DNA from: a virus
Reading direction: 5' to 3' (one strand)
Virus record (IMG/VR): IMGVR_UViG_3300024180_000003
Location: 1 to 64,000 of that record
DNA length: 64,000 nt
The position numbers were made by a program, and so were the translations under genes. Below the pieces are notes generated by a model. That model was not told the DNA's origin, ran no database searches, and saw only the letters and a list, made by a program, of their open reading frames with translations. Of this stretch, positions 45,068 through 52,789 are shown in pieces; position 1 is the stretch's first letter; every line of letters begins with the position of its first letter.

Positions 45068-45496
45068 CTAAATATCAACTAATTTCAGTTTATTTTTTTG
45101 ATTTACCATTACATTTGATGGTCTTATATCTAGTTCTTCTGGGTCGAGTCCCATCCTTTGTGCTTCAGCTTCAGTTGCTTCAATCCATTCTTCAGGAATA
45201 TCTCCTTTAAATTCTCCTAGCACTTCCATTTGAATTATTCCTAACTTTTCATTAATCTCTTCTACATCGTATATAAAAGCAAAGTTATTTGTTTTTTTAC
45301 CTTTAAGTATATGTGCATGTTCTAACTCTATTGAATCAGTTGTTACTTTATAAACTCTACCGTTTAGAAGATATGCAGAGCCGTAATCTCCTGAGCCTAG
45401 ATACTTCCCTCCAAGTTCTTTTACTTTCTCTACTTCTTTTTCAAACCCGGGATCGTAGTAAAGAATCTCTCCTAATATTACGTGTGATAGTCTCAT
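45068..45496 (-). CDS. Miniature protein-kinase-like protein
   Basis: A 142-residue protein. It starts MRLSHVILGEILYYD, a signal-like N-terminus. A kinase core follows in compressed form: glycine loop LGSGDYGSAYLL at 33-44, VYKVTT with Lys50, Glu57/Glu59, a hinge-like region (FAFIYDVEEINEKLGIIQME), then LDIRPSNVMVN with Asp123 and Asn128, and KLKLVDI with Asp141 as the DFG Asp equivalent. The chain ends right after it, so the usual C-lobe is missing. Such short kinase-like proteins occur in large phages; activity on host proteins or small molecules is possible. If the N-terminal signal is real, the kinase would be delivered with the DNA. Confidence 0.7.
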   Translation of the reverse strand: MRLSHVILGEILYYDPGFEKEVEKVKELGGKYLGSGDYGSAYLLNGRVYKVTTDSIELEHAHILKGKKTNNFAFIYDVEEINEKLGIIQMEVLGEFKGDIPEEWIEATEAEAQRMGLDPEELDIRPSNVMVNQKNKLKLVDI

Positions 45497-45501
45497 ATCT
45501 T

Positions 45502-45933
45502 TTAATCTAATGAACCATGTTTACCGGAATGCATATCATCTCCAAATTTACGAGCTTGTTTTGTAAGTACACTTATGTAAATTGGATGGTCGTCAGATCC
45601 TTTAGGACCAGTTCCGTAATAGGAGTTAATTCTTATACCTTCTAAATCATCTCCTTTATCCATATGGGCTTTTACTACTTTACCGACTGTTGTGATAACA
45701 TCACTTTTCCAAGAACCTTCCGGTTTAATTGTTTGTGTATCTTTGCTGGTCTTAAAGATGGTTGTATTAGTAGGTATACTTATAGATTTTATAGTACTAG
45801 GCATTCTATCTATTGCTTTTTTAAAATCTTCTAAAGTATCAGCTGTGCCTAGCCAGTTAACAGAGTATTTTTTTCCGTTTATAGTTGAAGCGTCTTCTCT
45901 AAAGCCTTCGAATATGATATTAGTTAATTTCAT
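45502..45933 (-). CDS. Unknown protein with MKLTNIIFE N-terminus
   Basis: A 143-residue protein starting MKLTNIIFEGFREDAS, with Glu9 followed by Gly as a possible processing site. The rest is alpha/beta (KKYSVNWLGTADTLEDFKKA, then SWKSDVITTVGKVVKAHMDK, then PIYISVLTKQARKFGDD). No family is recognised. It is overlapped by four bases with the cupin-like gene upstream and followed after five bases by the kinase-like gene, so the three are co-expressed. Confidence 0.6.
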   Translation of the reverse strand: MKLTNIIFEGFREDASTINGKKYSVNWLGTADTLEDFKKAIDRMPSTIKSISIPTNTTIFKTSKDTQTIKPEGSWKSDVITTVGKVVKAHMDKGDDLEGIRINSYYGTGPKGSDDHPIYISVLTKQARKFGDDMHSGKHGSLD

Positions 45934-46205
45934 TTGCGTTCTATTTTAAGGGTTAAGTCTCCTGTGCCTTTTATTAGCCGGTGGTACACTTCCTTTGGTA
46001 TAAATAGCTTGTTATCATCTAAAGAAACGGGAAGGTTATTATCAAATTGAAATTGCCAGTCTGTTTTATGCATTGCTACAACATACCGATCCTCTCGGTC
46101 TTTGTGCCAAACAAATTCATCTTCATCTGTGTTTTGATTGAAGAATCTAATATCACCGTCATCTAAGTACGGTCTACCAATATCCTGAGAAGTTTCTTTT
46201 TCCAC
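45930..46205 (-). CDS. Small cupin-like protein
   Basis: A 91-residue acidic protein. Residues about 31-90 (FVWHKDREDRYVVAM, WQFQFDNNLPVSL, KLFIPKEVYHRLIKGTGDL) follow the two-motif pattern of a small cupin beta-barrel, with His34, His46 and His75 as possible metal ligands. I recall similar small proteins in other phages, without known function. Its first 32 bases overlap the end of the 389-residue gene in another frame, and its end overlaps the next gene by four bases. Confidence 0.65.
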   Translation of the reverse strand: MEKETSQDIGRPYLDDGDIRFFNQNTDEDEFVWHKDREDRYVVAMHKTDWQFQFDNNLPVSLDDNKLFIPKEVYHRLIKGTGDLTLKIERK

Positions 46206-47343
46206 CTAATGATTTCCAATAACGTCCAATATTACAAGCCCAGTATCCTGGTTTTGTTTTGTCTTTTTTAGTTGCACATTTATGACGTGCAGCAAATGAT
46301 GATCTTGCTCCAGGTTCATCTATCTTAACATTTAAACCTGTTGTACCTCCGAAAGATACTTTTACAACATTCCCTTTTTTATTCTTTGTGTATACGTAGA
46401 ATTTTTTAGAACCTCCACGTTTTGGTTTATTTAGAGGTACATCTTTACCTTTGTATTCTGCTTCATCTAATTGACCTTTTATAGGTAGTTTTCTTTTAGC
46501 TATGGCCAGCAAAGCGCTTCTTAACTGTCTTTTCATATTACCTGCTTCCCATTCCCAGTATCCTATGTCTCCTTCTTTCCAAAAAATCATGTAGTCCTGA
46601 TCTCTACCTTGTCCAGCTATTTTAATTTTAAATTCACTGTTTCTTAGTTTATGGAAAGGGAATTTTGATTTACGGTGATCGTCTTTAGTTACAATATACT
46701 CAGGTATAGATTTAGCTTCTTTAACTGGTTCTTTTAGGTTTTTAAACCATTTCATTAACTCATCATAAGACATATCGTATGCTGGGTGATTATCGGTGTC
46801 ATCAAAGGCTTTTAATTCTGTAGGTTTTGCCTTTAGTAAGGATCGTATAGCTTTGTACCTATTATTAGTTGCATTTATAGTTTTAGTTGCATTAAATAAA
46901 TTGTCTTTAGGCAACTTCCATTTTACATCCCAATCTTTTTGAGAAAATGATTCATCTAATGATTTTTCTAAATCTTTTATTTTTTGGGTTAAAAAAGGCA
47001 CATTCCCTCCATCATTTGGGTCGGCTATTCTCGCTTTTAATCTATCAATTGTTTGTTGAATAGTTTCTTCCTTATCATATTTAGATTCTTCTAACATAGG
47101 TAAATCTAATGGTACTTTTATTCCTTCATATACTCCATATAGCCCTATATCTGTTGTTTCTATTAACTTTAAATCTTCTTCGTTAAGTTGAATTTTACCG
47201 TCTCTATAAGCGTCTCTTGCTTCAGCAAATAATTGTATAAAGCTATCGCTAGAATAACGGTAGACATTCTCATATAAAGAGAGACTGTTATCTATATGGT
47301 ACTTAAGTGATGGTTTTCCTATTATTTCAGTTAATCTAATCAT
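46174..47343 (-). CDS. Phage protein with conserved C-terminal ARHxC/YWAC module
   Basis: A 389-residue protein starting MIRLTEIIGKPSLKYH. The middle is charged and Lys-rich (FPFHKLRNSEFKIKIAGQGR, then DYMIFWKEGDIGYWEWEAG). The last 75 residues are a module I recall from many marine phage proteins: KFYVYTKNKKGNVVKVSFGG, then SSFAARHKCATKKDKTKPGY and WACNIGRYW, with paired Cys. Its function is unknown; metal or DNA binding is possible. The N-terminus fits the signal pattern except that Glu is replaced late in the segment (EIIG). It is followed by the overlapping cupin-like gene. Confidence 0.6.
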   Translation of the reverse strand: MIRLTEIIGKPSLKYHIDNSLSLYENVYRYSSDSFIQLFAEARDAYRDGKIQLNEEDLKLIETTDIGLYGVYEGIKVPLDLPMLEESKYDKEETIQQTIDRLKARIADPNDGGNVPFLTQKIKDLEKSLDESFSQKDWDVKWKLPKDNLFNATKTINATNNRYKAIRSLLKAKPTELKAFDDTDNHPAYDMSYDELMKWFKNLKEPVKEAKSIPEYIVTKDDHRKSKFPFHKLRNSEFKIKIAGQGRDQDYMIFWKEGDIGYWEWEAGNMKRQLRSALLAIAKRKLPIKGQLDEAEYKGKDVPLNKPKRGGSKKFYVYTKNKKGNVVKVSFGGTTGLNVKIDEPGARSSFAARHKCATKKDKTKPGYWACNIGRYWKSLGGKRNFSGYW

Positions 47344-47349
47344 ATTATA

Positions 47350-47766
47350 TTACTTTTTATTTCTTTCTTGCCACTCTTGTGATATTGAATCTTTTTCAAT
47401 TGGACCTCCTTTAGCCCAAGTTCTACAGCTTCTTGCGGAATGACATTTAAAATGATGCATCCAACAGTAACCTAGTCTTCCATCCTCATCAGATGTAACT
47501 CCAGGCATACATTCATCCATCCTCTTGGAGATATCAAAAGCGACGCAGTTACTACAGTTAGTACCTTTTGCTGCTTTTTCTTCTGTATTCCAGTACTTTG
47601 CTATTTCTTTCCAGTAATTACCAGGTTCGTTTACATTTAACGGACCGTATTGAATATGGGGTGCTTTTATTGCTGAGTCTCTATTTTTTGTGTTTAATAT
47701 TAAATCTTGAGTTGCAGCAGGGCACGATTCATTACCCTCTTTAAGTAGAATATCTCTTAATTTCAT
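47350..47766 (-). CDS. Cys-rich protein, possible iron-sulphur or zinc binder
   Basis: A 138-residue protein starting MKLRDILLKEGNESCPAATQ. Seven Cys lie at 15, 71, 74, 86, 101, 108 and 114, in TNCSNCVAFDIS, MDECMPGV, LGYCWMHHFKCHSARSCRTW. The sequence RDSAIKAPHIQYGPLN is a block I recall as conserved in homologues in other marine phages, where the Cys set suggests a HiPIP-like cluster or zinc site. The role is unknown. The N-terminus fits the candidate capsid-targeting pattern (Glu10). Its start overlaps the nuclease-like gene by four bases. Confidence 0.65.
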   Translation of the reverse strand: MKLRDILLKEGNESCPAATQDLILNTKNRDSAIKAPHIQYGPLNVNEPGNYWKEIAKYWNTEEKAAKGTNCSNCVAFDISKRMDECMPGVTSDEDGRLGYCWMHHFKCHSARSCRTWAKGGPIEKDSISQEWQERNKK

Positions 47767-48242
47767 AATGTAAAGTCTTTTCTGTAGAATTTTCCTAGGA
47801 TATTATCATTAATATATGCATCCTGGTTCTCCAGTACTTCGTTTATAAATAGGTATTTACATTCATAGTATGTAAGTAACTTCTTATTGGGTACAAAACA
47901 TAGTATACGTCTTTCAAAGTCCATTGGGGAACCTTCTTTAACGTACTTTAAAATATCTTTATGTGATCCGTAATAAGTCTTCCAATCTGATTCTGTTATT
48001 ATTTTTTGTTTTAACGGTGTTCTTCCTCCAATTCCTTTTGCTTTTCTTTCTTCTCTTAAGGCCTCTAAAGCTCTCTTCCCTAGTCTTTTATTACGTTCAA
48101 AGAATAGAACTTTTTTACCTAAGTACTTTTTACCCGAAGGTTTATGAAATGTTTCGTAAATAAACCCATAAGAGCCTGTTGGCATTTCGCTTATGTCAGT
48201 AATGAGTTTTGAATTGTATGTCCAGCCTGGGGTTGTTACCAT
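47763..48242 (-). CDS. GIY-YIG-like endonuclease
   Basis: A 159-residue protein. Residues 25-44 (YGFIYETFHKPSGKKYLGKK) give the GIY and YIG elements in the form GFIY and YLG. A basic helix (RKAKGIGGRTPLKQK) and DWKTYYGSHKDI follow, then FERRIL with Glu110 and late NDNILGKF with Asn145. This is the pattern of Seg-type and related free-standing homing endonucleases of T4-like phages. It would cut DNA and may move into homing sites in related phages; it could also serve packaging or host DNA attack. It lies between the tail-fibre gene and the accessory block, a typical site for such elements. Confidence 0.6.
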   Translation of the reverse strand: MVTTPGWTYNSKLITDISEMPTGSYGFIYETFHKPSGKKYLGKKVLFFERNKRLGKRALEALREERKAKGIGGRTPLKQKIITESDWKTYYGSHKDILKYVKEGSPMDFERRILCFVPNKKLLTYYECKYLFINEVLENQDAYINDNILGKFYRKDFTL

Positions 48243-48277
48243 TTGTTAAATATAAGAATAATTTTACAGAATTACAA

Positions 48278-49999
48278 CTATCCAGTATACATAATATATG
48301 CTAAAGCAAAGTAAGGAGGTATGTTACTATCGGTTGTAATACTGTGGTTATGACTTCCTGCACCACCGGTGTAGTATGATACTCCGTTTCTATAGTATAC
48401 GTACTGATTATCATTATCGCTATCTCCACTTCCTTTATAAGGTCCTCCGGCTATCGGTCCGTCTACTCCTGATATTGCTTTATGTTGACCTACTCCTGGG
48501 TCATTTATCTCAATATAGTATGAATCTTTATAATCATGTTTGTGAGAAGGTATTTGATTTGTTGTCAGTGTTGTATCTCCTGTGCTTCCTCCGTGATTAT
48601 GAGTTATGCTTCCTCCTGTAGATTGAGCTCCGCTGCCTTGTACTGTTGTGGTTGGTGTACCTGTTGTATTATTAGACCCTATAACAAACTTATTCCTTAA
48701 ATCCGGTGTTGTTATTGAGTTTTGAGTTTGTCCATTACATAAAGCCCATCCTGAAGGAAGTGTCTGAACTACTCCAGACCACATTATAATTCCTCCTTGA
48801 GGTATTGGTGCTGCATTTACTTGTTTAGTTACTGCACCGTTTGACTCTCTAACTAAGTAATTATAGTTAGTAGCACTAGTAGCATTTGCGACACTGTTTA
48901 AAGTAAGTGTATCATCCAGTGTAGTACTTTGACTCACATATAAAGATCCAGATATTTCTGTATCGTCTTCTATTGTTGCGGTTCCTGTTACATCTATAAA
49001 AGATCCTGATATTCCTCCTGCAACTGTTAGTTTATACGTACCGCCTCCTACTGCATCTGTTCCTATCCCTACCTGTCCATTACCTTTAAACATTGCTACT
49101 AACTTGTTGTAAGTTACATCGAAGTTAGATGATGTAGGTGGTCCTGATAGTATTGAGAATGTTTGTGATGTAGTAGCAGTACCGAATGATTTAAGTCCCA
49201 CTATTACGTGTCCTTTATCTGGTCCGTCTAGCATAAACCCTCTTTGGTTACCTACGTTATTCATTGCGCTAGTAAAAGGAACTGTAGTATTGTTTGAATC
49301 AACATATGCAACTCTAAACTTTGCATTTATATTATTATTGTTACCATCCACAACCAATGAACCGGAAAGGTTATTATCACCGTGAGATGAATTAGCGTTT
49401 CTTGTACTAATTGATCCATCTCCGTTTATACTTAAAGCAGGGGTTGTTTTGTATCTGTTTACTATAAAATGTATACCTGCAGATTGAGGTGTTGCTGTTG
49501 GTGTTGAATGATGGTTAGTAATATTAAAACTACCGTCTCCTGTTTCATTTAACTTAAAACTGCTGCTGTAGTTTGTACCTCCATCATCAAACTGTATTGT
49601 TAATTCTGGTTCGGATGCTGCGGAAGTTCTTTGAATTTTAATTCCTCCGTCTCTTATTGATAGTCTATTATCTGATTCTGGTTGAGCATTTGCACCTAGT
49701 AGAATTGTATTCGTACCTGCATTCCATCTAAAATCGTCATCTCCACCAAATGATCCACCGTTATTATACTGTACTGTGCTTGAGTTACCTCCTACTGGTG
49801 GGGTTGACCCAGTGTATGGATTCAATGGTATTTGTATCTGTGTTGCTGAAACCCCTAAACCACTACTTCCTGTGTAATGAAGGTTTAAATACTCTTGGTT
49901 ACTACTCACTGATGCAGAATAAAAAAATGAGATAAAGTTATTATCTACCTCCGAGTATGTTAGTGCTGTTGTTTTGTCTGCTCTTAATACTATAGCCAT
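48278..49999 (-). CDS. Tail fibre with collar domain (T4 gp12-like C-terminus)
   Basis: A 573-residue protein. The N-terminus (MAIVLRADKTTALTYSEVDN) is followed by Gly/Ser/Asn-rich strands and one VGIG repeat (GQVGIGTDAVGGGTYKLTVA, near 310-330). Residues about 402-450 (PIPQGGIIMWSGVVQTLPSG, WALCNGQTQNS, TTPDLRNKFVIGS) are a tail-collar domain, as in T4 gp12 and fibre proteins. The C-terminus contains paired His (SHKHDY, GSHNHSI) that in gp12 bind metal in the receptor tip, and ends IPPYFALAYIMYTG. It is probably a short tail fibre or receptor-binding protein. It follows the 352-residue structural gene by one base. Confidence 0.85.
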   Translation of the reverse strand: MAIVLRADKTTALTYSEVDNNFISFFYSASVSSNQEYLNLHYTGSSGLGVSATQIQIPLNPYTGSTPPVGGNSSTVQYNNGGSFGGDDDFRWNAGTNTILLGANAQPESDNRLSIRDGGIKIQRTSAASEPELTIQFDDGGTNYSSSFKLNETGDGSFNITNHHSTPTATPQSAGIHFIVNRYKTTPALSINGDGSISTRNANSSHGDNNLSGSLVVDGNNNNINAKFRVAYVDSNNTTVPFTSAMNNVGNQRGFMLDGPDKGHVIVGLKSFGTATTSQTFSILSGPPTSSNFDVTYNKLVAMFKGNGQVGIGTDAVGGGTYKLTVAGGISGSFIDVTGTATIEDDTEISGSLYVSQSTTLDDTLTLNSVANATSATNYNYLVRESNGAVTKQVNAAPIPQGGIIMWSGVVQTLPSGWALCNGQTQNSITTPDLRNKFVIGSNNTTGTPTTTVQGSGAQSTGGSITHNHGGSTGDTTLTTNQIPSHKHDYKDSYYIEINDPGVGQHKAISGVDGPIAGGPYKGSGDSDNDNQYVYYRNGVSYYTGGAGSHNHSITTDSNIPPYFALAYIMYTG

Positions 50000-50000
50000 G

Positions 50001-51059
50001 TTATATATCTAGTTTTACTACTACCGTCATTTCTGTATTCTCAGAAACCGGTACAGGTTTGGCCATTTTAGCAATGGCGATTAATTCATTTGTCTCATTA
50101 TATAGCCCTACTGATGTAAAATATGGTTGAAATTCACTTCCTGAAACATTATCTGCTATTGACCCGGATGTGTCTTTTTTTGCAGATGGATGTTGTGAAA
50201 AGTTAAATTCATTCTCTTTTATATTACAGTGGTAGTTATGTGTATAAATAGGGTGCGATGCCCTCCATGTTATACTTCCAGAGAAGTAAGTAGAGTAATA
50301 GTCTGCTATAGTCGGGTTAGTTAATATAATTAATCCGTGAGAATATATTACATTTCCTACTACTCTTCTATAGTCTCCTGCTGATCCGCTTAATAATATG
50401 TTTCCATTCCCGTCATCAATTAATTCTACACCCCAAGGTATGTTGTATGTTGATCCGGAAGATGTTAAATCAGTATCTGTACTATTTAGATACGTACCTT
50501 TATACTTTGTAGGATCTAGTGCAGCGTTTGAACTGTCACCTCCTTGGTAGGTTTCATCATTATCTTCAAAATAACCTTGGGCGTCACTACTCTGTGTTGA
50601 TCCGGTAGCGTAATTATCCGTAGCATAATCGGGTATGTTTCCAGGTTGTAGTAGTATACTGCTGGGTTGTATATTAGTTCCTATAAGGTTTCTCGGTATA
50701 GAGATAACGGTAAATTGTCCTTCGTCTCTCCTTTGTTGAGAAGTATAGCTACTTTGTAAGTAATTTTCTACAGAAGATCCTGATATGTCGTAGCTACTGG
50801 TTGAAGGTTCTGCATTTTCAAATCCAGAGTAATATAGGTGTTTAATACTTCTATAAACTAAATCTTCGTAATGTTCATAGTCGGTACCTACTAACCTCTT
50901 ATTACTTCCTGTAATATTAAAAGCTGTTGATCCTGATATACCTACATATGTTTCAACTCCAAGTTCGTCGTGTTGTGAACCAGATGCTAAAAATAGTTTA
51001 TGCGCTGTATAGGATGTTATAAATGAATCCTGTTTGTTTAATTTCTTGTAGCCGCTCAT
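50001..51059 (-). CDS. Virion structural protein, paralogue of its upstream neighbour
   Basis: A 352-residue protein starting MSGYKKLNKQDSFITSYT. The C-terminus (YFTSVGLYNETNELIAIAKM, then AKPVPVSENTEMTVVVKLDI) matches the end of the 333-residue protein (TVGLYNDTNDCLGVAKLSKP, then ALVRIKLDY), so the two are duplicated. Such C-termini are typical of baseplate or tail structural proteins of T4-like marine phages. The body is Ser/Tyr/Gly-rich. The exact place in the tail is unknown. Confidence 0.75.
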   Translation of the reverse strand: MSGYKKLNKQDSFITSYTAHKLFLASGSQHDELGVETYVGISGSTAFNITGSNKRLVGTDYEHYEDLVYRSIKHLYYSGFENAEPSTSSYDISGSSVENYLQSSYTSQQRRDEGQFTVISIPRNLIGTNIQPSSILLQPGNIPDYATDNYATGSTQSSDAQGYFEDNDETYQGGDSSNAALDPTKYKGTYLNSTDTDLTSSGSTYNIPWGVELIDDGNGNILLSGSAGDYRRVVGNVIYSHGLIILTNPTIADYYSTYFSGSITWRASHPIYTHNYHCNIKENEFNFSQHPSAKKDTSGSIADNVSGSEFQPYFTSVGLYNETNELIAIAKMAKPVPVSENTEMTVVVKLDI

Positions 51060-51062
51060 TCA

Positions 51063-52064
51063 TTAATAATCAAGTTTAATTCTAACCAATGCTTCTTTTG
51101 TAAAGTCTTTTAATAAAGGTTTAGAAAGTTTTGCTACTCCTAAACAATCATTTGTATCGTTGTATAACCCTACTGTTGTAATATATGACTGAGGATTGTT
51201 TATCATAGAGTTATGTCTAAGTTCTCCTGAGCCGGATATATTAGAAGGGTTATTTGAATAGTTAAATTCACTGTTTCTAACTCTAACGAAAATGTAATTT
51301 GAAGAAACCGTTTCTTCCGCATTCATTTTAAAAGAACCACCAGCTCTAATTGCTTCAAAAAGTATACCGTTATTTGCTCCATTGTTATCATTTGATCCTG
51401 TTAGAACTGCTAATGGAACTATTTCAGACTCAAGCACTTGTGCATTTAGTATTATTAATCCAACATCTGGTAAAAACTTACCGTAAGATCCTGCTGTTGG
51501 GATACCTGTTCCTCCATCGTGACTCACACCGTTAGATCCTGATATGATTTCGTATTCTCTTCCTGCATCAGTATATGTTACTGTGGATATCATTCCGCTA
51601 TTGTCTGTTAACACTCTAGTAGAAGATCCAGAAATTAAAGTAAGGTTAAATGTACCCGGTAGTAACTTTTCTTTGTATCTAGCTCTATCTAACGATATAG
51701 CGTATATACCTTTTTGTGAAACTTTTCCGTCAAATTTAAAGTCTAATTCTTCATCTCCTAGTACTAATGAGCGATATTGTCCGTAGACTGTTGCTGAAGG
51801 AGATTTTCCTGATACGTTTGAATTAAATAGTGATGCTCCTGCTCCATCTTTATGTCCATAAGCTATTGAGTACTGTACTTCTGCATTATTAAGGTCGGAG
51901 CCAGTTTGGTATACGTTTAAGTAGTAGTCCCCACTTGTAGAGGAGTCTTGGGTGGATGAAGTAAATGCTGCTGTTAGGTTGTAGGTTCCTGTTGACCATA
52001 ACACTGATGAGATAGAATCTGCACTTACTACTATATCCTCGTTATCAAATTTTTTAAATGACAT
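51063..52064 (-). CDS. Virion structural protein, paralogue of the next gene
   Basis: A 333-residue protein starting MSFKKFDNEDIVVSADSIS. It shares the C-terminal signature TVGLYNDTNDCLGVAKLSKP and KLDY with the 352-residue protein three bases downstream. The preceding strand (YIFVRVRNSEFNYSNNPSNI) is also mirrored there (NIKENEFNFSQHPS). The N-terminal parts differ, so the pair duplicated and diverged. It is probably a tail or baseplate protein. It lies six bases after the 219-residue gene. Confidence 0.75.
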   Translation of the reverse strand: MSFKKFDNEDIVVSADSISSVLWSTGTYNLTAAFTSSTQDSSTSGDYYLNVYQTGSDLNNAEVQYSIAYGHKDGAGASLFNSNVSGKSPSATVYGQYRSLVLGDEELDFKFDGKVSQKGIYAISLDRARYKEKLLPGTFNLTLISGSSTRVLTDNSGMISTVTYTDAGREYEIISGSNGVSHDGGTGIPTAGSYGKFLPDVGLIILNAQVLESEIVPLAVLTGSNDNNGANNGILFEAIRAGGSFKMNAEETVSSNYIFVRVRNSEFNYSNNPSNISGSGELRHNSMINNPQSYITTVGLYNDTNDCLGVAKLSKPLLKDFTKEALVRIKLDY

Positions 52065-52070
52065 ATCTTA

Positions 52071-52730
52071 TTAGTTTGTTTTAGTAATTGTTATTGGAAT
52101 AGTAATTCTAGCTCCACTGTCTCTTCCTATAATTGAAATAGTACTTGAAAGAGATGAATTGGATGTACCGAATAATGTGTTTATAGTTGTACCAGTTAAG
52201 TTAATCGATGTACCTACTACTGTTTTAGATACGTTAGTACCTAAAGTAGTACTCGCATTTAATCTATCTGCTTCTGCACTATTAATACCTACTCCTGTAA
52301 AGTTTGATAGAAGTCTAACATCTGCAATAGTAACAGTATAACCGCTAGATTCGAATGCTTGTGATGCTCCAAGATAGTTAAGTGTTTGTGGAGTAATGGT
52401 TAATGCTGCTCCTTGTTTTAATGTTATAGAGGCAAAACCTGCTTCTAATATCGGCAGTTTAGCAGTTCCTCTAGGTAGAGTGGCAAGTTTATATTTCATT
52501 ACTTGAGTTTCATCTGCAAATGCTTCTAGTAGAGGCATATTTTCTACTGCTTCACCGTAGAATGCTGAGCCGGATGGATGAGAGGGATTATAAAGTGTGT
52601 AATCTATTTCATCATCAGCTAAAGCAAATTGTGTAATTTTAAAAGAGCCATCTCCTCTAGCTAGTAACTCTCTTCCTTTTTTTGTAAGTATTGCATCGAC
52701 TGTTACGACACCGTTGTTTAAATATCCCAT
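52071..52730 (-). CDS. Virion structural protein
   Basis: A 219-residue protein starting MGYLNNGVVTVDAILTKKGR. The N-terminal half (ELLARGDGSFKITQFALADD) followed by EIDYTLYNPSHPSGSAFYGE is a pattern I know from tail or baseplate proteins of marine T4-like phages. The C-terminal half is Ser/Thr/Ile-rich and strand-like (TSINLTGTTINTLFG). Function within the tail is not known. A TATTTATA motif lies 17 bases upstream of the ATG. Confidence 0.75.
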   Translation of the reverse strand: MGYLNNGVVTVDAILTKKGRELLARGDGSFKITQFALADDEIDYTLYNPSHPSGSAFYGEAVENMPLLEAFADETQVMKYKLATLPRGTAKLPILEAGFASITLKQGAALTITPQTLNYLGASQAFESSGYTVTIADVRLLSNFTGVGINSAEADRLNASTTLGTNVSKTVVGTSINLTGTTINTLFGTSNSSLSSTISIIGRDSGARITIPITITKTN

Positions 52731-52747
52731 TTGTTAATGTTGTTTAT

Positions 52748-52755
52748 TATAAATA
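52748..52755 (-). promoter_or_regulatory. TATTTATA motif upstream of the 219-residue structural gene
   Basis: Exact motif in a 59-base gap, 17 bases upstream of ATG 52730. Confidence 0.35.
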
Positions 52756-52789
52756 TATTAATTTAATCTTTTCTACCTAGTCTTAATGT

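Noticed and set aside
45999-50250. Further TATTTATA copies inside genes (45999, 47844, 50243)
   Set aside because: In coding sequence and at varied distances from the next ATG. With this AT content, chance copies are expected.
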